A stretch of 7,646 bases of DNA. Source: Planctomycetota bacterium. Its GTDB lineage: Bacteria; Planctomycetota; MHYJ01; JACPRB01. The notes below the pieces were generated by a model that was not told where the DNA came from, ran no database searches, and saw only the letters and a program-made list of their open reading frames with translations. The translations under genes were made by a program, and so were the position numbers. Positions 1 through 7,140 of the stretch are shown one piece after another; the first letter of the stretch is position 1; every line of letters starts with the position of its first letter. The stretch covers positions 1 through 7,646 of the forward strand of contig JAHFOZ010000256.1 of the NCBI GenBank assembly GCA_023261405.1. Direction: 5' to 3'.

Positions 1-119
1 TAGCGGGGAGGGGGGGGGTGCGCCCACCCGCCATAGAGCGCCTCTCGAGGGAATCAGGGATAGGACCGGGTGTAAGTGTCTCTTCGTCGGTATACGACCG
101 GAGTTGTGAGAGTTCCCTC

Positions 120-125
120 GGAGGG
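120..125 (+). promoter_or_regulatory. Ribosome binding site for the BACON-repeat gene
   Basis: GGAGGG sits 6 nt before the ATG at 132. It decides the start against an upstream in-frame GTG at 18 and a second ATG at 141. A TATACG hexamer at 91-96 could be a -10 element, but no -35 partner is convincing, so no promoter is called. Confidence 0.75.
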
Positions 126-131
126 CAGCAA

Positions 132-3100
132 ATGGGCCGGATGACTCGACTTCCCAGGACGGCATCGCTCGGACTCGCCTTCCTCGCGATCCTCGCAGGA
201 ATCGCGCTCGTCCGCCGGCGAGAAGGCGCTCTCGACGACAGGACCGCGTCGACCGCCGCCCGTCCGGATCGCGTCTGCGATCCGCGCCTGCCCGGAGATC
301 CGTCCGACAGGGATGAATCGTCGCCCGTGGCTTCCCGCTCCAGGGCCGCGGCCGCGCCCGAAGTCCGGTTCTACGGCGCCCCCGTAGTCCGGCAGGAGCC
401 GGACGGCCCCGTTCGCGTGTCGTCGGACGGGTACGAGCAGACGTTCTCGACGGAAGACGTCCGCCTCGCCTTCGGCGACAGTTCACTCTCGCTGCGGCTG
501 AAGGACCTCCGCATCGGCGGCCGGAGCGTCGTTCCCGCGGACTCGCTCTCCTCGGTCGCGCCGCGCCTCGAGAAGGGGACTCGGGACGAAGTCGTCTATC
601 AGCGTGGCGAAGTGGCCGAGAAATACCTGCTCAAGGGCGGAGACGTCGAGCAGGTCTTCGTCCTGTCGGAAGCCCTCGCCCCGTGGCGCGACCGGGGCCC
701 GCTCTCGGTCGTGGTCGCCCTCGCCTCCGCGCTCCATCCCGTCCGCAGGGCCGGGACCCCGGGCGCGCCCGGGGATCGGATCGAGTTCAGCGACGGGTTC
801 GGGATGCCCGTCCTGACCTACGGAGCGGCGACCGCGATCGACGCTTCGGGCCGCACGCAGCCGCTCGGGTACGCGCTCCGGGGGTCGGACCTCGAGATGA
901 CGCTCGACGCGGGGTTCCTTGCCTCCGCGGCGTTCCCCTTGACGATCGACCCGACGATCTCGGTCACCCCGGCCAGCTTGACCTTCAACGCGCCCCTGAG
1001 CGGACCCAATCCGGCGCCCCAGGCCGTCATCATGAAGAACACCAGCGCCACCGCGTCCCTCCGGTGGAAGACGGTCGTGACGACCACGAGCGGCGGTGCC
1101 TGGCTGAGCTGCAATCCGACCAAGGGGAGGAGGAAGCCCCTCCAGTCCAAGAGCGTCTCCGTCTCGGTCGCCATGACGACGCTGGCGGAGGGAACCTACA
1201 CCGGAAACATCCGGTTCGTCGAGCAGACCGACGCCACCAACTTCGTCGACCTCCCCGTGACGCTCAACGTCCGCGGATTGCCCTTCATCGCCGTGCAGCC
1301 CGCCGCGGGCCTGACCTTCAACGCCCCCACCGGGAGCGGCCTCCAGCCGACTCAGGACCTGACCCTCACGAATCAGGGGGGCCAGACCCTCAACTGGACC
1401 CTCGCCTTTGCCACCGTTCCTCCGGGCGGGACGTGGCTGGTCGGCGTGACGCCCACCAGCGGCAGCCTCCCCGGAGGGGCCTTCGCGCCGCTGACGGTGA
1501 CGGTGGATGCCACCGGCCTGGTCGCCGGCACCTATGCCGGCACGGTCACGGTCAGCGGAAACGCCACGAACTCCCCGGTGAGCACTCCCGTGCAGATGAT
1601 CGTCAGCGATCTTCCCTTTCTCGACGTGAGCTGGGCCGCATCCGCGGGCTTTCCCGCGTCGATGGACTTCACCGGTCCCGTGGGGAATCCCGCGCCCATA
1701 TTCCAGGATGTGACGATCAGGAACGGGGGCGGAAGCCCGCTCAACTGGAGCATCGACACCACCGTCCCGTTTCCCGTGTGGCTCAGCGTGAACCCGTTAT
1801 CCGGGACCGGGATACTCCCCGGCCAGACCGTGAACCCCGCCTTCCAGGTCTCGGTGAGCGCCACAGGGCTGCCTGTGGGGATCTACACGTACACCCTCGT
1901 CATCGCGGGGAACGCCTCCAACGCGCCGGTCAACATCCCGGTGACGTTCACCATCGAAGACTTGCCGTTGATCGACGTGCAGCCCTTGCTCCTGACCTTC
2001 GACGCTCCCCTGGGGGGCCCGGACCCCGCTCCCCAGATCGTCACGGTGGCCAACCAGGGCGGCGGAACGCTCAACTGGACCGCGGTCGCGAGCGGGGGCA
2101 CCTGGCTGAGCATCAGCAGAACCGGCGGAAGCGAGACGGCGGGGGCCTCGGAGGATGTTCAGGTCCTGGCGACCGTCGGAGCCCTTGCGGCGGGCATTTA
2201 TGGGGGCACCGTCCAGTTCGACGACGGGTCCGGCACCGGGCCGCTCGTCTCCGTGACGTTCAACGTGAACGCGAACCCGAAGATCCAGCTCACGCCGACC
2301 AGCCTCGTCATCGACGTGCCGTTCAACGGCTCCCCGGCCACGGCGACCGTGGACCTCCAGAACGTGGGGGACGGCGCCACTCCGCTGGCGTGGACCGCCG
2401 CCTCCGGCGCGCCGTGGCTGAGCGTCGGCCCCGCGGCCGGGAACGTCCCGTCGGGCGGAACCACGCCTCTCACGGTGACGGTCGATCCGTCCGGCCTGGT
2501 CGCCGGCGCGTATGTGGGCCAGATCACGGTTGATTCGACCAATGCCACGAACGCGCCCCGGACGGTCAGCGTGACCATGAACGTGAACTTCGATCCCAAG
2601 ATCAAGCTCACGCCCTCGAGCCTTGTGTTCGACGTGCCCCAGAACGGCGCCGCCGCGCAGGACACGGTGACCCTCCAGAACGTGGGGGACAGCGCCGTGC
2701 CCCTCGACTTCGCCACCAGCGTCACGACGGGCAACGGGGGAGCCTGGCTGGGCGTCACCCCGGCCTCGGGCAGTCTTTCGTCGGGGCAGAGCGCTCCGCT
2801 CACGGTCACCGCGACTCCCGGGATCCTTGCGGCGGGGACCTACACGGGGCTCGTCAGGGTGGACTCGACCAGCGGCTCCAACGCGCCCCAGCAGGTCTTC
2901 GTGACGATGAACGTGAACGCGAACCCGAAGATCAGGCTCGCGCCCACGAACGTCGTCTTCGACCTCCCCGCGGGAGGGATCCCGGCAGGGACGACGGTGA
3001 CCCTCGACAACGTGGGGGGCGGCGGCACGCCCCTGGCCTTCACCGCAAGCAGCAACGCCGCGTGGCTGAGCGTGGCTCCCGCGAGCGGGAACGTGGCGGC

Positions 3101-4382
3101 GGGGACCAGCCAGGCCCTTACCGTCACGGCCACCCCGGGCGTCCTGGCCGCCGGCTCCTACTCAGGTCTGGTTACGCTGGCTTCCGGCAACGCCACGAAC
3201 GCGCCTCAACTCGTCTTCGTGACGATGAACCTCAGCGGTGAGCCGAGGATCGGCCTGAGTCCGTCGAGCCTGACCTTCATCACGGGCGTGACGATCAATC
3301 CGCCGAATCAACAGGTCACCGTCACCAACACGGGCGGATTGACGCTGAACTGGACCGCGACCTCGAGCGTGAGCACGCCGCCCGCAGGCGCCTGGCTGAG
3401 CCTCTCCGGCACGACCACCGGGTCGCTGACCGCGGGGTTGTCCGCCCCGCCGTTCGACGCCGTCGTGGACGTGACGGGGCTCGCGGCGGGGACCTACGTC
3501 GGCACCATCACGGTGACCGCCCCGGCGACGAGCAACTCCCCGCAGCCGATCACGGTGACGTTGAACGTCTCGGCCTCGCCTGCGATCGGCCTCAGCCCTC
3601 CGAGCCTGACCTTCAACGTCCCGATCAGCGGGCCGAATCCCGGGAACCAGGCCGTGATCGTGAGCAATCCGGGCGGTGGGACGCTCAATTGGTCGGCCAC
3701 GTCAAGCATCAGCACGCCCGCGGGCGGCACCTGGCTGAGCCTCTCCGGCACGACGAGCGGGTCGGTGCCCGGCGGGAACGCGACGTTCGACGCCGCCGTG
3801 GACATCACGGGTCTGGCCGCGGGCACGTACAGCGGCGCGATCGACGTGAGCGATCCGTTGGCGGGCAATGATCCGCAGTCGATCCTCGTGACGCTCAAGG
3901 TGCTCGCCAGTCCGTCGATCGGCCTGAGCGCGCCCCTGGTCTTCAATGCGACCTGGAGCGGCCCGAACCCGGCGAACCAGACCGTGACCGTGACCAACGT
4001 TGGAGATCAGACGCTCGATTGGAGCGCCGCCTCGAGCGTGACCACGCCCCCGGGAGGAACGTGGCTCAGCCTTGTCCCTGGGGCTCCTCTGGGGTCGATC
4101 ATCGGCAACGGCTTCACGGCGGCATTCGGCGTCGCGGTCGACCTGACGGGTCTCCCGGCGGGAACCTACACCGGCATGATCACGGTGACCGGGAACTCCA
4201 CGAATTCGCCGCAGACGATCGGGGTGACCCTGAACATCGTCGACATCGTGGCACTCACGTCCAACGCCGCCAGGGTCGGATACTGCGGCGCCGTCGGGCT
4301 CGAATTCCTGCTTCCGCTCGGGTTGATCCGGCTTTGCCGCCGCCGGCGGGCGGCGGGCGGCCCTCGCGAATCCAGGAGCTAG
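132..4382 (+). CDS. Large surface/secreted protein with ten BACON-like Ig-fold repeats and a C-terminal sorting-type signal
   Basis: A 1416-residue protein with no catalytic motif visible; probably an extracellular or cell-surface stalk or binding protein. Start: ATG at 132 is preferred because GGAGGG (120-125) lies 6 nt upstream; the frame stays open back to a GTG at 18 that lacks a comparable ribosome site. Domains: hydrophobic segment at residues 11-27 followed by Arg28-30; low-complexity linker to about 75; a beta-rich module at about 76-277 with VEQVFVL (172-178), IDASGR (236-241) and FPLTIDPT (268-275), a pattern I associate with large secreted bacterial proteins; ten tandem repeats at 279-1371, each with the BACON hallmark GG(T/A)WLS, a short P-x-S-G turn, and GLxAGTYxGxxxV before a terminal beta strand; then a 45-residue tail with Cys-Gly, a hydrophobic stretch and Arg4. 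BACON domains are known or proposed glycan- or protein-binding Ig-like modules; ligand binding here is inference. Codon use looks like its neighbours. It converges with the gene at 4428-6953. Confidence 0.9.
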   Translation: MGRMTRLPRTASLGLAFLAILAGIALVRRREGALDDRTASTAARPDRVCDPRLPGDPSDRDESSPVASRSRAAAAPEVRFYGAPVVRQEPDGPVRVSSDGYEQTFSTEDVRLAFGDSSLSLRLKDLRIGGRSVVPADSLSSVAPRLEKGTRDEVVYQRGEVAEKYLLKGGDVEQVFVLSEALAPWRDRGPLSVVVALASALHPVRRAGTPGAPGDRIEFSDGFGMPVLTYGAATAIDASGRTQPLGYALRGSDLEMTLDAGFLASAAFPLTIDPTISVTPASLTFNAPLSGPNPAPQAVIMKNTSATASLRWKTVVTTTSGGAWLSCNPTKGRRKPLQSKSVSVSVAMTTLAEGTYTGNIRFVEQTDATNFVDLPVTLNVRGLPFIAVQPAAGLTFNAPTGSGLQPTQDLTLTNQGGQTLNWTLAFATVPPGGTWLVGVTPTSGSLPGGAFAPLTVTVDATGLVAGTYAGTVTVSGNATNSPVSTPVQMIVSDLPFLDVSWAASAGFPASMDFTGPVGNPAPIFQDVTIRNGGGSPLNWSIDTTVPFPVWLSVNPLSGTGILPGQTVNPAFQVSVSATGLPVGIYTYTLVIAGNASNAPVNIPVTFTIEDLPLIDVQPLLLTFDAPLGGPDPAPQIVTVANQGGGTLNWTAVASGGTWLSISRTGGSETAGASEDVQVLATVGALAAGIYGGTVQFDDGSGTGPLVSVTFNVNANPKIQLTPTSLVIDVPFNGSPATATVDLQNVGDGATPLAWTAASGAPWLSVGPAAGNVPSGGTTPLTVTVDPSGLVAGAYVGQITVDSTNATNAPRTVSVTMNVNFDPKIKLTPSSLVFDVPQNGAAAQDTVTLQNVGDSAVPLDFATSVTTGNGGAWLGVTPASGSLSSGQSAPLTVTATPGILAAGTYTGLVRVDSTSGSNAPQQVFVTMNVNANPKIRLAPTNVVFDLPAGGIPAGTTVTLDNVGGGGTPLAFTASSNAAWLSVAPASGNVAAGTSQALTVTATPGVLAAGSYSGLVTLASGNATNAPQLVFVTMNLSGEPRIGLSPSSLTFITGVTINPPNQQVTVTNTGGLTLNWTATSSVSTPPAGAWLSLSGTTTGSLTAGLSAPPFDAVVDVTGLAAGTYVGTITVTAPATSNSPQPITVTLNVSASPAIGLSPPSLTFNVPISGPNPGNQAVIVSNPGGGTLNWSATSSISTPAGGTWLSLSGTTSGSVPGGNATFDAAVDITGLAAGTYSGAIDVSDPLAGNDPQSILVTLKVLASPSIGLSAPLVFNATWSGPNPANQTVTVTNVGDQTLDWSAASSVTTPPGGTWLSLVPGAPLGSIIGNGFTAAFGVAVDLTGLPAGTYTGMITVTGNSTNSPQTIGVTLNIVDIVALTSNAARVGYCGAVGLEFLLPLGLIRLCRRRRAAGGPRESRS
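162..212 (+). other. N-terminal hydrophobic export/anchor segment of the repeat protein
   Basis: Residues 11-27 form an uninterrupted hydrophobic stretch after an n-region carrying Arg3, Arg6 and Arg9, as in a Sec signal. Directly after it comes Arg28-Arg30 instead of a small-x-small cleavage site. It may be an uncleaved signal anchor, or a signal peptide with an unusual c-region. Export is supported by the rest of the architecture; cleavage is not established. Confidence 0.6.
966..2273 (+). repeat. BACON-like repeats R1-R4
   Basis: Protein-level tandem repeats at nt 966-1277 (R1), 1278-1610 (R2), 1611-1961 (R3) and 1962-2273 (R4); residues 279-382, 383-493, 494-610 and 611-714. R2-R4 each begin with LP(F/L) followed by a (I/L)(A/D)V strand and carry an LNW(T/S) motif ahead of the central Trp-Leu strand. 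R1 is the most divergent: it has LRWK instead of LNWT, the only cysteine in the ten repeats (WLSCNP), and a very basic loop (KGRRK). R4 lacks the usual P-x-S-G turn. Boundaries are my own alignment by eye and could shift by a few residues. Confidence 0.8.
2274..3239 (+). repeat. BACON-like repeats R5-R7 (NPKI subgroup)
   Basis: Repeats at nt 2274-2591, 2592-2921 and 2922-3239 (residues 715-820, 821-930, 931-1036). Each starts (N/D)PKI(Q/K/R)L and has lost the LNWT motif for LAWT, LDFA or LAFT. DNA identity between copies is high in places: a 24-bp exact match joins the R4/R5 junction (2262-2285) and the R6/R7 junction (2910-2933), and a 19-bp exact match is shared by R5 (2354-2372) and R6 (2672-2690). 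This points to recent internal duplication or gene conversion. Confidence 0.8.
3240..4244 (+). repeat. BACON-like repeats R8-R10 (PxIGLS subgroup)
   Basis: Repeats at nt 3240-3575, 3576-3908 and 3909-4244 (residues 1037-1148, 1149-1259, 1260-1371). Each starts (E/S)P(R/A/S)IGLS and has LNWT, LNWS or LDWS, then a Ser-Ser-(V/I)-(S/T)-T-P segment before G(A/T)WLS. R8 and R9 share a 25-bp exact match at 3391-3415 and 3730-3754, which covers the central Trp-Leu-Ser strand. The group is clearly closer within itself than to R1-R7. Confidence 0.8.
4281..4349 (+). other. Putative C-terminal sorting/anchor signal (Cys-Gly, hydrophobic stretch, Arg4)
   Basis: Residues 1384-1406 read Tyr-Cys-Gly, then a hydrophobic run broken by Glu1391, Pro1395 and Arg1400, then Cys1402 and Arg1403-1406, with 10 residues remaining. 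The order of short motif, hydrophobic helix and Arg cluster at the extreme C-terminus is that of the tripartite CTERM sorting signals; a Cys/Gly motif followed by a helix and RRR is the layout of MYXO-CTERM. Here the order is Cys-Gly rather than Gly-Cys, so I call it MYXO-CTERM-like only. It would target the protein for membrane tethering or processing at the surface. The cognate sorting enzyme is not in this window. Confidence 0.55.
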
Positions 4383-4398
4383 GCGGCGCAGGACTCCG

Positions 4399-4420
4399 GC
4401 CGGAAGATGTGAATCTTGGC
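4399..4420. terminator. Weak hairpin between the convergent stop codons
   Basis: In the 45-bp gap between two convergent genes, AAGAT (4404-4408) pairs with ATCTT (4413-4417) around a GTGA loop, and GCC (4399-4401) pairs with GGC (4418-4420) across a 2-nt bulge. There is no T tract on either side, so intrinsic termination is doubtful. Position is the main argument. Confidence 0.2.
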
Positions 4421-4427
4421 GGGGGCG

Positions 4428-6953
4428 TCAGGCGCGGGCGGCGCCGGCGGAGCGGCCCCTCGCCTCGCCCCAGTGCGGCGGGGCCGCGAGAAGCGCCTCG
4501 GCGGCCGTGGCGTCGACGGGGCGCGAGAAGAGGAAGCCCTGCACGCGACCGCAGCGGAGCTCGCGCAGGCGGCGGTACTGGTCCTCCGTCTCCACCCCTT
4601 CCGCCACCACCCCCATGCCCATATTCTCTGCGAGGGTGGTGATCGTCTTCACGAGCTGCGCCTGGTCCGACTCCTTCCCGAGCTGGCCGACGAACGAATG
4701 GTGGATCTTGAGCGTGTCGATCGGGAAGCGGTGAAGGTAGCCCAGCGACGAGTAGCCCGTCCCGAAATCATCCAGGTATAGCTTGAGTTTGAGGGCCTTC
4801 AGGTCCGCGAGCACCTGGGTGAGGGAGGCGCTCTCCTCCATGATCACGCTCTCCGTGATCTCGAGGCGCAGGCAATGACCGTCCAGGCCGGTCTCGCGCA
4901 GGGTCTCCGAGATCCGGGTGACGATCCCGGGCTGCGCGAAGTGCTTGCCCGAGAGGTTGACGTTGATCGACAGGGGAGGGGTGCCGGGAAAGAGGGCCTG
5001 CCAGCGGCGGGTCTGCGCGCACGCCTCCCGGAGGACCCAGAGGTCCATCGGGAGGATGAGGCCCGTCTCCTCCTCCAGAGGGATGAAGTCGGCCGGCGAC
5101 ACGAGACCGCGCTCGGGGTGCTGCCAGCGGACGAGGGCCTCGAACCCGGCGATGCGGTCGTCCTCGAGCGTGACGATCGGCTGGTACAAGACGCGGAACT
5201 CGCCGCGCTCGAGGGCGTGGCGGAGGTCGGTCTCGAGGTTGAGGCGCGAGACGGCCCGCGAGTGCATGGCCTGGTCGAAGACTTCGTAGCAGGCCTTGCC
5301 GCGCTCCTTGGCGCGGTACATCGCGGTGTCCGCGTCCCGGAGGAGGTCCTCGGGCCGCTCGTGGGCCACGCCGGGCGCGATGCCGATGCTGGCGGAGCTG
5401 AAGACCTCCCGGCCTTCGAGGGTGAGCGGCTGCTTGAGGTCCTTCAGGATCCGCTCCGCCACCTGCACGGCGTCGTCGGGGTCGCGCATGTCCTCCAGGA
5501 GGATCGCGAACTCGTCGCCGCCCATGCGGGCCACGGTATCGCCCGGGCGCACGCAGGCTTCGAGCCGGCGCGCGGTCGCCGTGAGGAGAAGGTCGCCCGA
5601 GGAGTGGCCGAGGCTGTCGTTCACGTCCTTGAAGCGGTCCAGGTCAAGGAAAAGGACCGCGAAGAGGGCGTTCGTCTTGCGCTTGGCCCGGCGGATCGTC
5701 TGCGTGAGCCGGTCCACGAAGAGGAGGCGGTTGGGGAGGTCCGTGAGGCCGTCGTAGAAGGCCTGGTGGGTCAGCTCCTCCTCCGCGCGCTTGCGGTCGG
5801 TGATGTCGGCCTGAGAGCCGGCCATGCGGGTGACCTTGCCGGAGGCGTCGCGGACGGCCACGCCTCGGACGAGCATCCAGCGGTAGCCGCGGTCCTTGTG
5901 GCGCATGCGGTGCTCGCTCTCGAGGTGCGCGCTCCGCCCGGCGAGGTGGGTTGCGATGGCGGAGCGGACCGCGGAGACGTCCTCCGGGTGGATGCGGCGC
6001 ATCCATTCGTCGGGGCTGGTGTCGATCTCCTTCCCCTGGAAGCCCAGCATCTCCTTCCACCGGGCGGAGTAGTGGATCTGGTTGGAGACGAGGTCCCAGT
6101 CCCAGATGCCGTCATGGGCGCCGGCGATGGCCAGGGCGTACCGCTCCTCGCTTTTCTGGAGCGCGGTCTGGGCTCGCATGAGGTCGGTGACGTCCCAGAA
6201 CATGCCCTGCACGCCCACGATGTATCCCCTGGAGTCGTAGATGGGCGACTTGACGACCCGCACGTAGCTGCGCTCCTTGCCGGGGGCCTGGTGCTCCTCG
6301 GAGGCCTCGAAGATCTGGCCGGTCTTGATGATGCGGCGGTCGTCTTCCTGGTACTTCAGGGCGAGTTCGGGGGGGAAGAAGTCGGCATCGGTCTTGCCCA
6401 GGATGGAGAGCAGGGGCTTGCCGAGGGTGGTGCAGAAGCGCTGGTTGCCGAAGGTGAAGCGCCCGTCGAGGTCCTTACGGAAGATGTTCTGGGGCAGGTT
6501 TTCCACGAGCGAGTGGTAGAGGGCCTCGGAATCCCGGAGGCGCTCCTCGTCGCGCTTGTGGGCGGAGATGTCGCGCGAGAGGCCGAAAGTCCCCACGACC
6601 GCGCCCGAGTCGTCGCGGAGGGGCATCTTGGTGGTGGAGATCCACAGGAGTGTCCCGTCGGGGAGCAGCCCTTTCTCTTCAACGTCCACGAGGGGCTGGC
6701 CGGTCCGGATGATCTCCTGCTCGGCTTTGAACGCTCGCTGCGCGAAGTCGGGGGGGAAGAAGTCCTGGTCGGTCTTGCCCATGGCCTGAGCGGGGTCGGA
6801 GAGCCCCAGCAGGCCGGCCAGCGCCCGGTTGATCCCGGTGAAGCGGCTGTCGCGGTCCTTGAAGTAGATGAAATCCGGGAGGGTGTCCATGAGGATCCGG
6901 AGGAAGAGCTGCCCGCCGGACGGAGCCTCGCCCCGGTTCATCCCGTCGTCCAT
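4428..6953 (-). CDS. PAS-PAS-PAS-GGDEF-EAL cyclic-di-GMP signalling protein
   Basis: An 841-residue protein predicted to make and/or degrade cyclic-di-GMP in response to a signal sensed by its PAS domains; no transmembrane segment, so cytoplasmic. Start: ATG at 6953 is chosen because GAGGGG lies 5 nt upstream; a GTG 45 nt further out (6998) has no such site. Domains: PAS1 about 16-135 and PAS2 about 141-260 (both with GKTDxDFFPP, PAS_4-like); PAS3 about 271-387 (WDWDL, RWKEMLGF, HPEDV, PAS_3-like); GGDEF about 395-560 with FYDGLTDLPNR, GGDEF at 478-482 and the inhibitory I-site RPGD at 469-472, five residues before it; EAL about 580-825 with YQPIV, EAL (605-607), NLS (Asn666), EITES, DDFGTGYSSL (Asp728, Asp729), Lys749, AEGVET and QGF (Gln805). 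Odd: KID is KIH (His751). GGDEF looks active and feedback-inhibited; EAL activity is less certain. No stimulus or cofactor can be read from the PAS domains. Confidence 0.96.
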   Translation of the reverse strand: MDDGMNRGEAPSGGQLFLRILMDTLPDFIYFKDRDSRFTGINRALAGLLGLSDPAQAMGKTDQDFFPPDFAQRAFKAEQEIIRTGQPLVDVEEKGLLPDGTLLWISTTKMPLRDDSGAVVGTFGLSRDISAHKRDEERLRDSEALYHSLVENLPQNIFRKDLDGRFTFGNQRFCTTLGKPLLSILGKTDADFFPPELALKYQEDDRRIIKTGQIFEASEEHQAPGKERSYVRVVKSPIYDSRGYIVGVQGMFWDVTDLMRAQTALQKSEERYALAIAGAHDGIWDWDLVSNQIHYSARWKEMLGFQGKEIDTSPDEWMRRIHPEDVSAVRSAIATHLAGRSAHLESEHRMRHKDRGYRWMLVRGVAVRDASGKVTRMAGSQADITDRKRAEEELTHQAFYDGLTDLPNRLLFVDRLTQTIRRAKRKTNALFAVLFLDLDRFKDVNDSLGHSSGDLLLTATARRLEACVRPGDTVARMGGDEFAILLEDMRDPDDAVQVAERILKDLKQPLTLEGREVFSSASIGIAPGVAHERPEDLLRDADTAMYRAKERGKACYEVFDQAMHSRAVSRLNLETDLRHALERGEFRVLYQPIVTLEDDRIAGFEALVRWQHPERGLVSPADFIPLEEETGLILPMDLWVLREACAQTRRWQALFPGTPPLSINVNLSGKHFAQPGIVTRISETLRETGLDGHCLRLEITESVIMEESASLTQVLADLKALKLKLYLDDFGTGYSSLGYLHRFPIDTLKIHHSFVGQLGKESDQAQLVKTITTLAENMGMGVVAEGVETEDQYRRLRELRCGRVQGFLFSRPVDATAAEALLAAPPHWGEARGRSAGAARA

Positions 6954-6958
6954 CGCGA

Positions 6959-6964
6959 CCCCTC
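6959..6964 (-). promoter_or_regulatory. Ribosome binding site for the GGDEF-EAL gene
   Basis: On the minus strand GAGGGG precedes the ATG at 6953 by 5 nt. It supports this start over the upstream in-frame GTG at 6998. No convincing minus-strand promoter was found between here and 7200. Confidence 0.6.
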
Positions 6965-7062
6965 GGAGGCCCCCTGCGTTGGAGACCCATTTCCACACTT
7001 GTGGCTCGACACGCTCGATTCGCGGGTTTGCCCCCCTGCGCTGCAGCCCGCTTGGATTTCAC

Positions 7063-7086
7063 GGGTCGCCCGCACGCGGGTGATCC
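7063..7086 (+). other. Imperfect RNA hairpin in the intergenic region
   Basis: GGGTCGCCCG (7063-7072) can pair with CGGGTGATCC (7077-7086) around a CACG loop: ten pairs, two of them G-U. The G-U pairs exist only in a plus-strand transcript; on the minus strand they become A-C mismatches. No T tract follows, so this is not a standard terminator, and chance in GC-rich DNA is possible. Confidence 0.25.
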
Positions 7087-7140
7087 ATGGAATCGAACCG
7101 CCGGACCCTGATCAAGTTTACCCTCCCGGTCCGCCGATGA

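Noticed and set aside
10..18. Run of nine G, possible phase-variable tract
   Set aside because: It lies 114 bp before the chosen start and outside the coding frame supported by the ribosome site; homopolymers of this length occur by chance in such GC-rich DNA.
18..131. Upstream in-frame extension of the repeat protein from GTG at 18
   Set aside because: No ribosome site, and it would put 38 polar residues before the export segment; the ATG at 132 has GGAGGG at ideal spacing.
683..2533. 616-codon open frame on + overlapping the repeat protein
   Set aside because: Its product is a low-complexity Arg/Pro/Gly/Asp-rich chain with no domain, typical of the shifted frame of a GC-rich gene; the repeats are coherent only in the frame starting at 132.
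2198..2809. 203-codon minus-strand frame inside the repeat gene, and similar frames at 1532-1864 and 3494-3997
   Set aside because: These are antisense shadows that recur because the repeats recur; their apparent similarity to each other comes from the sense repeats.
7080..7130. tRNA-like T-loop on the minus strand (GGTTCGATTCC)
   Set aside because: The flanking bases do not form a T stem, and no acceptor or anticodon arms can be folded around it.
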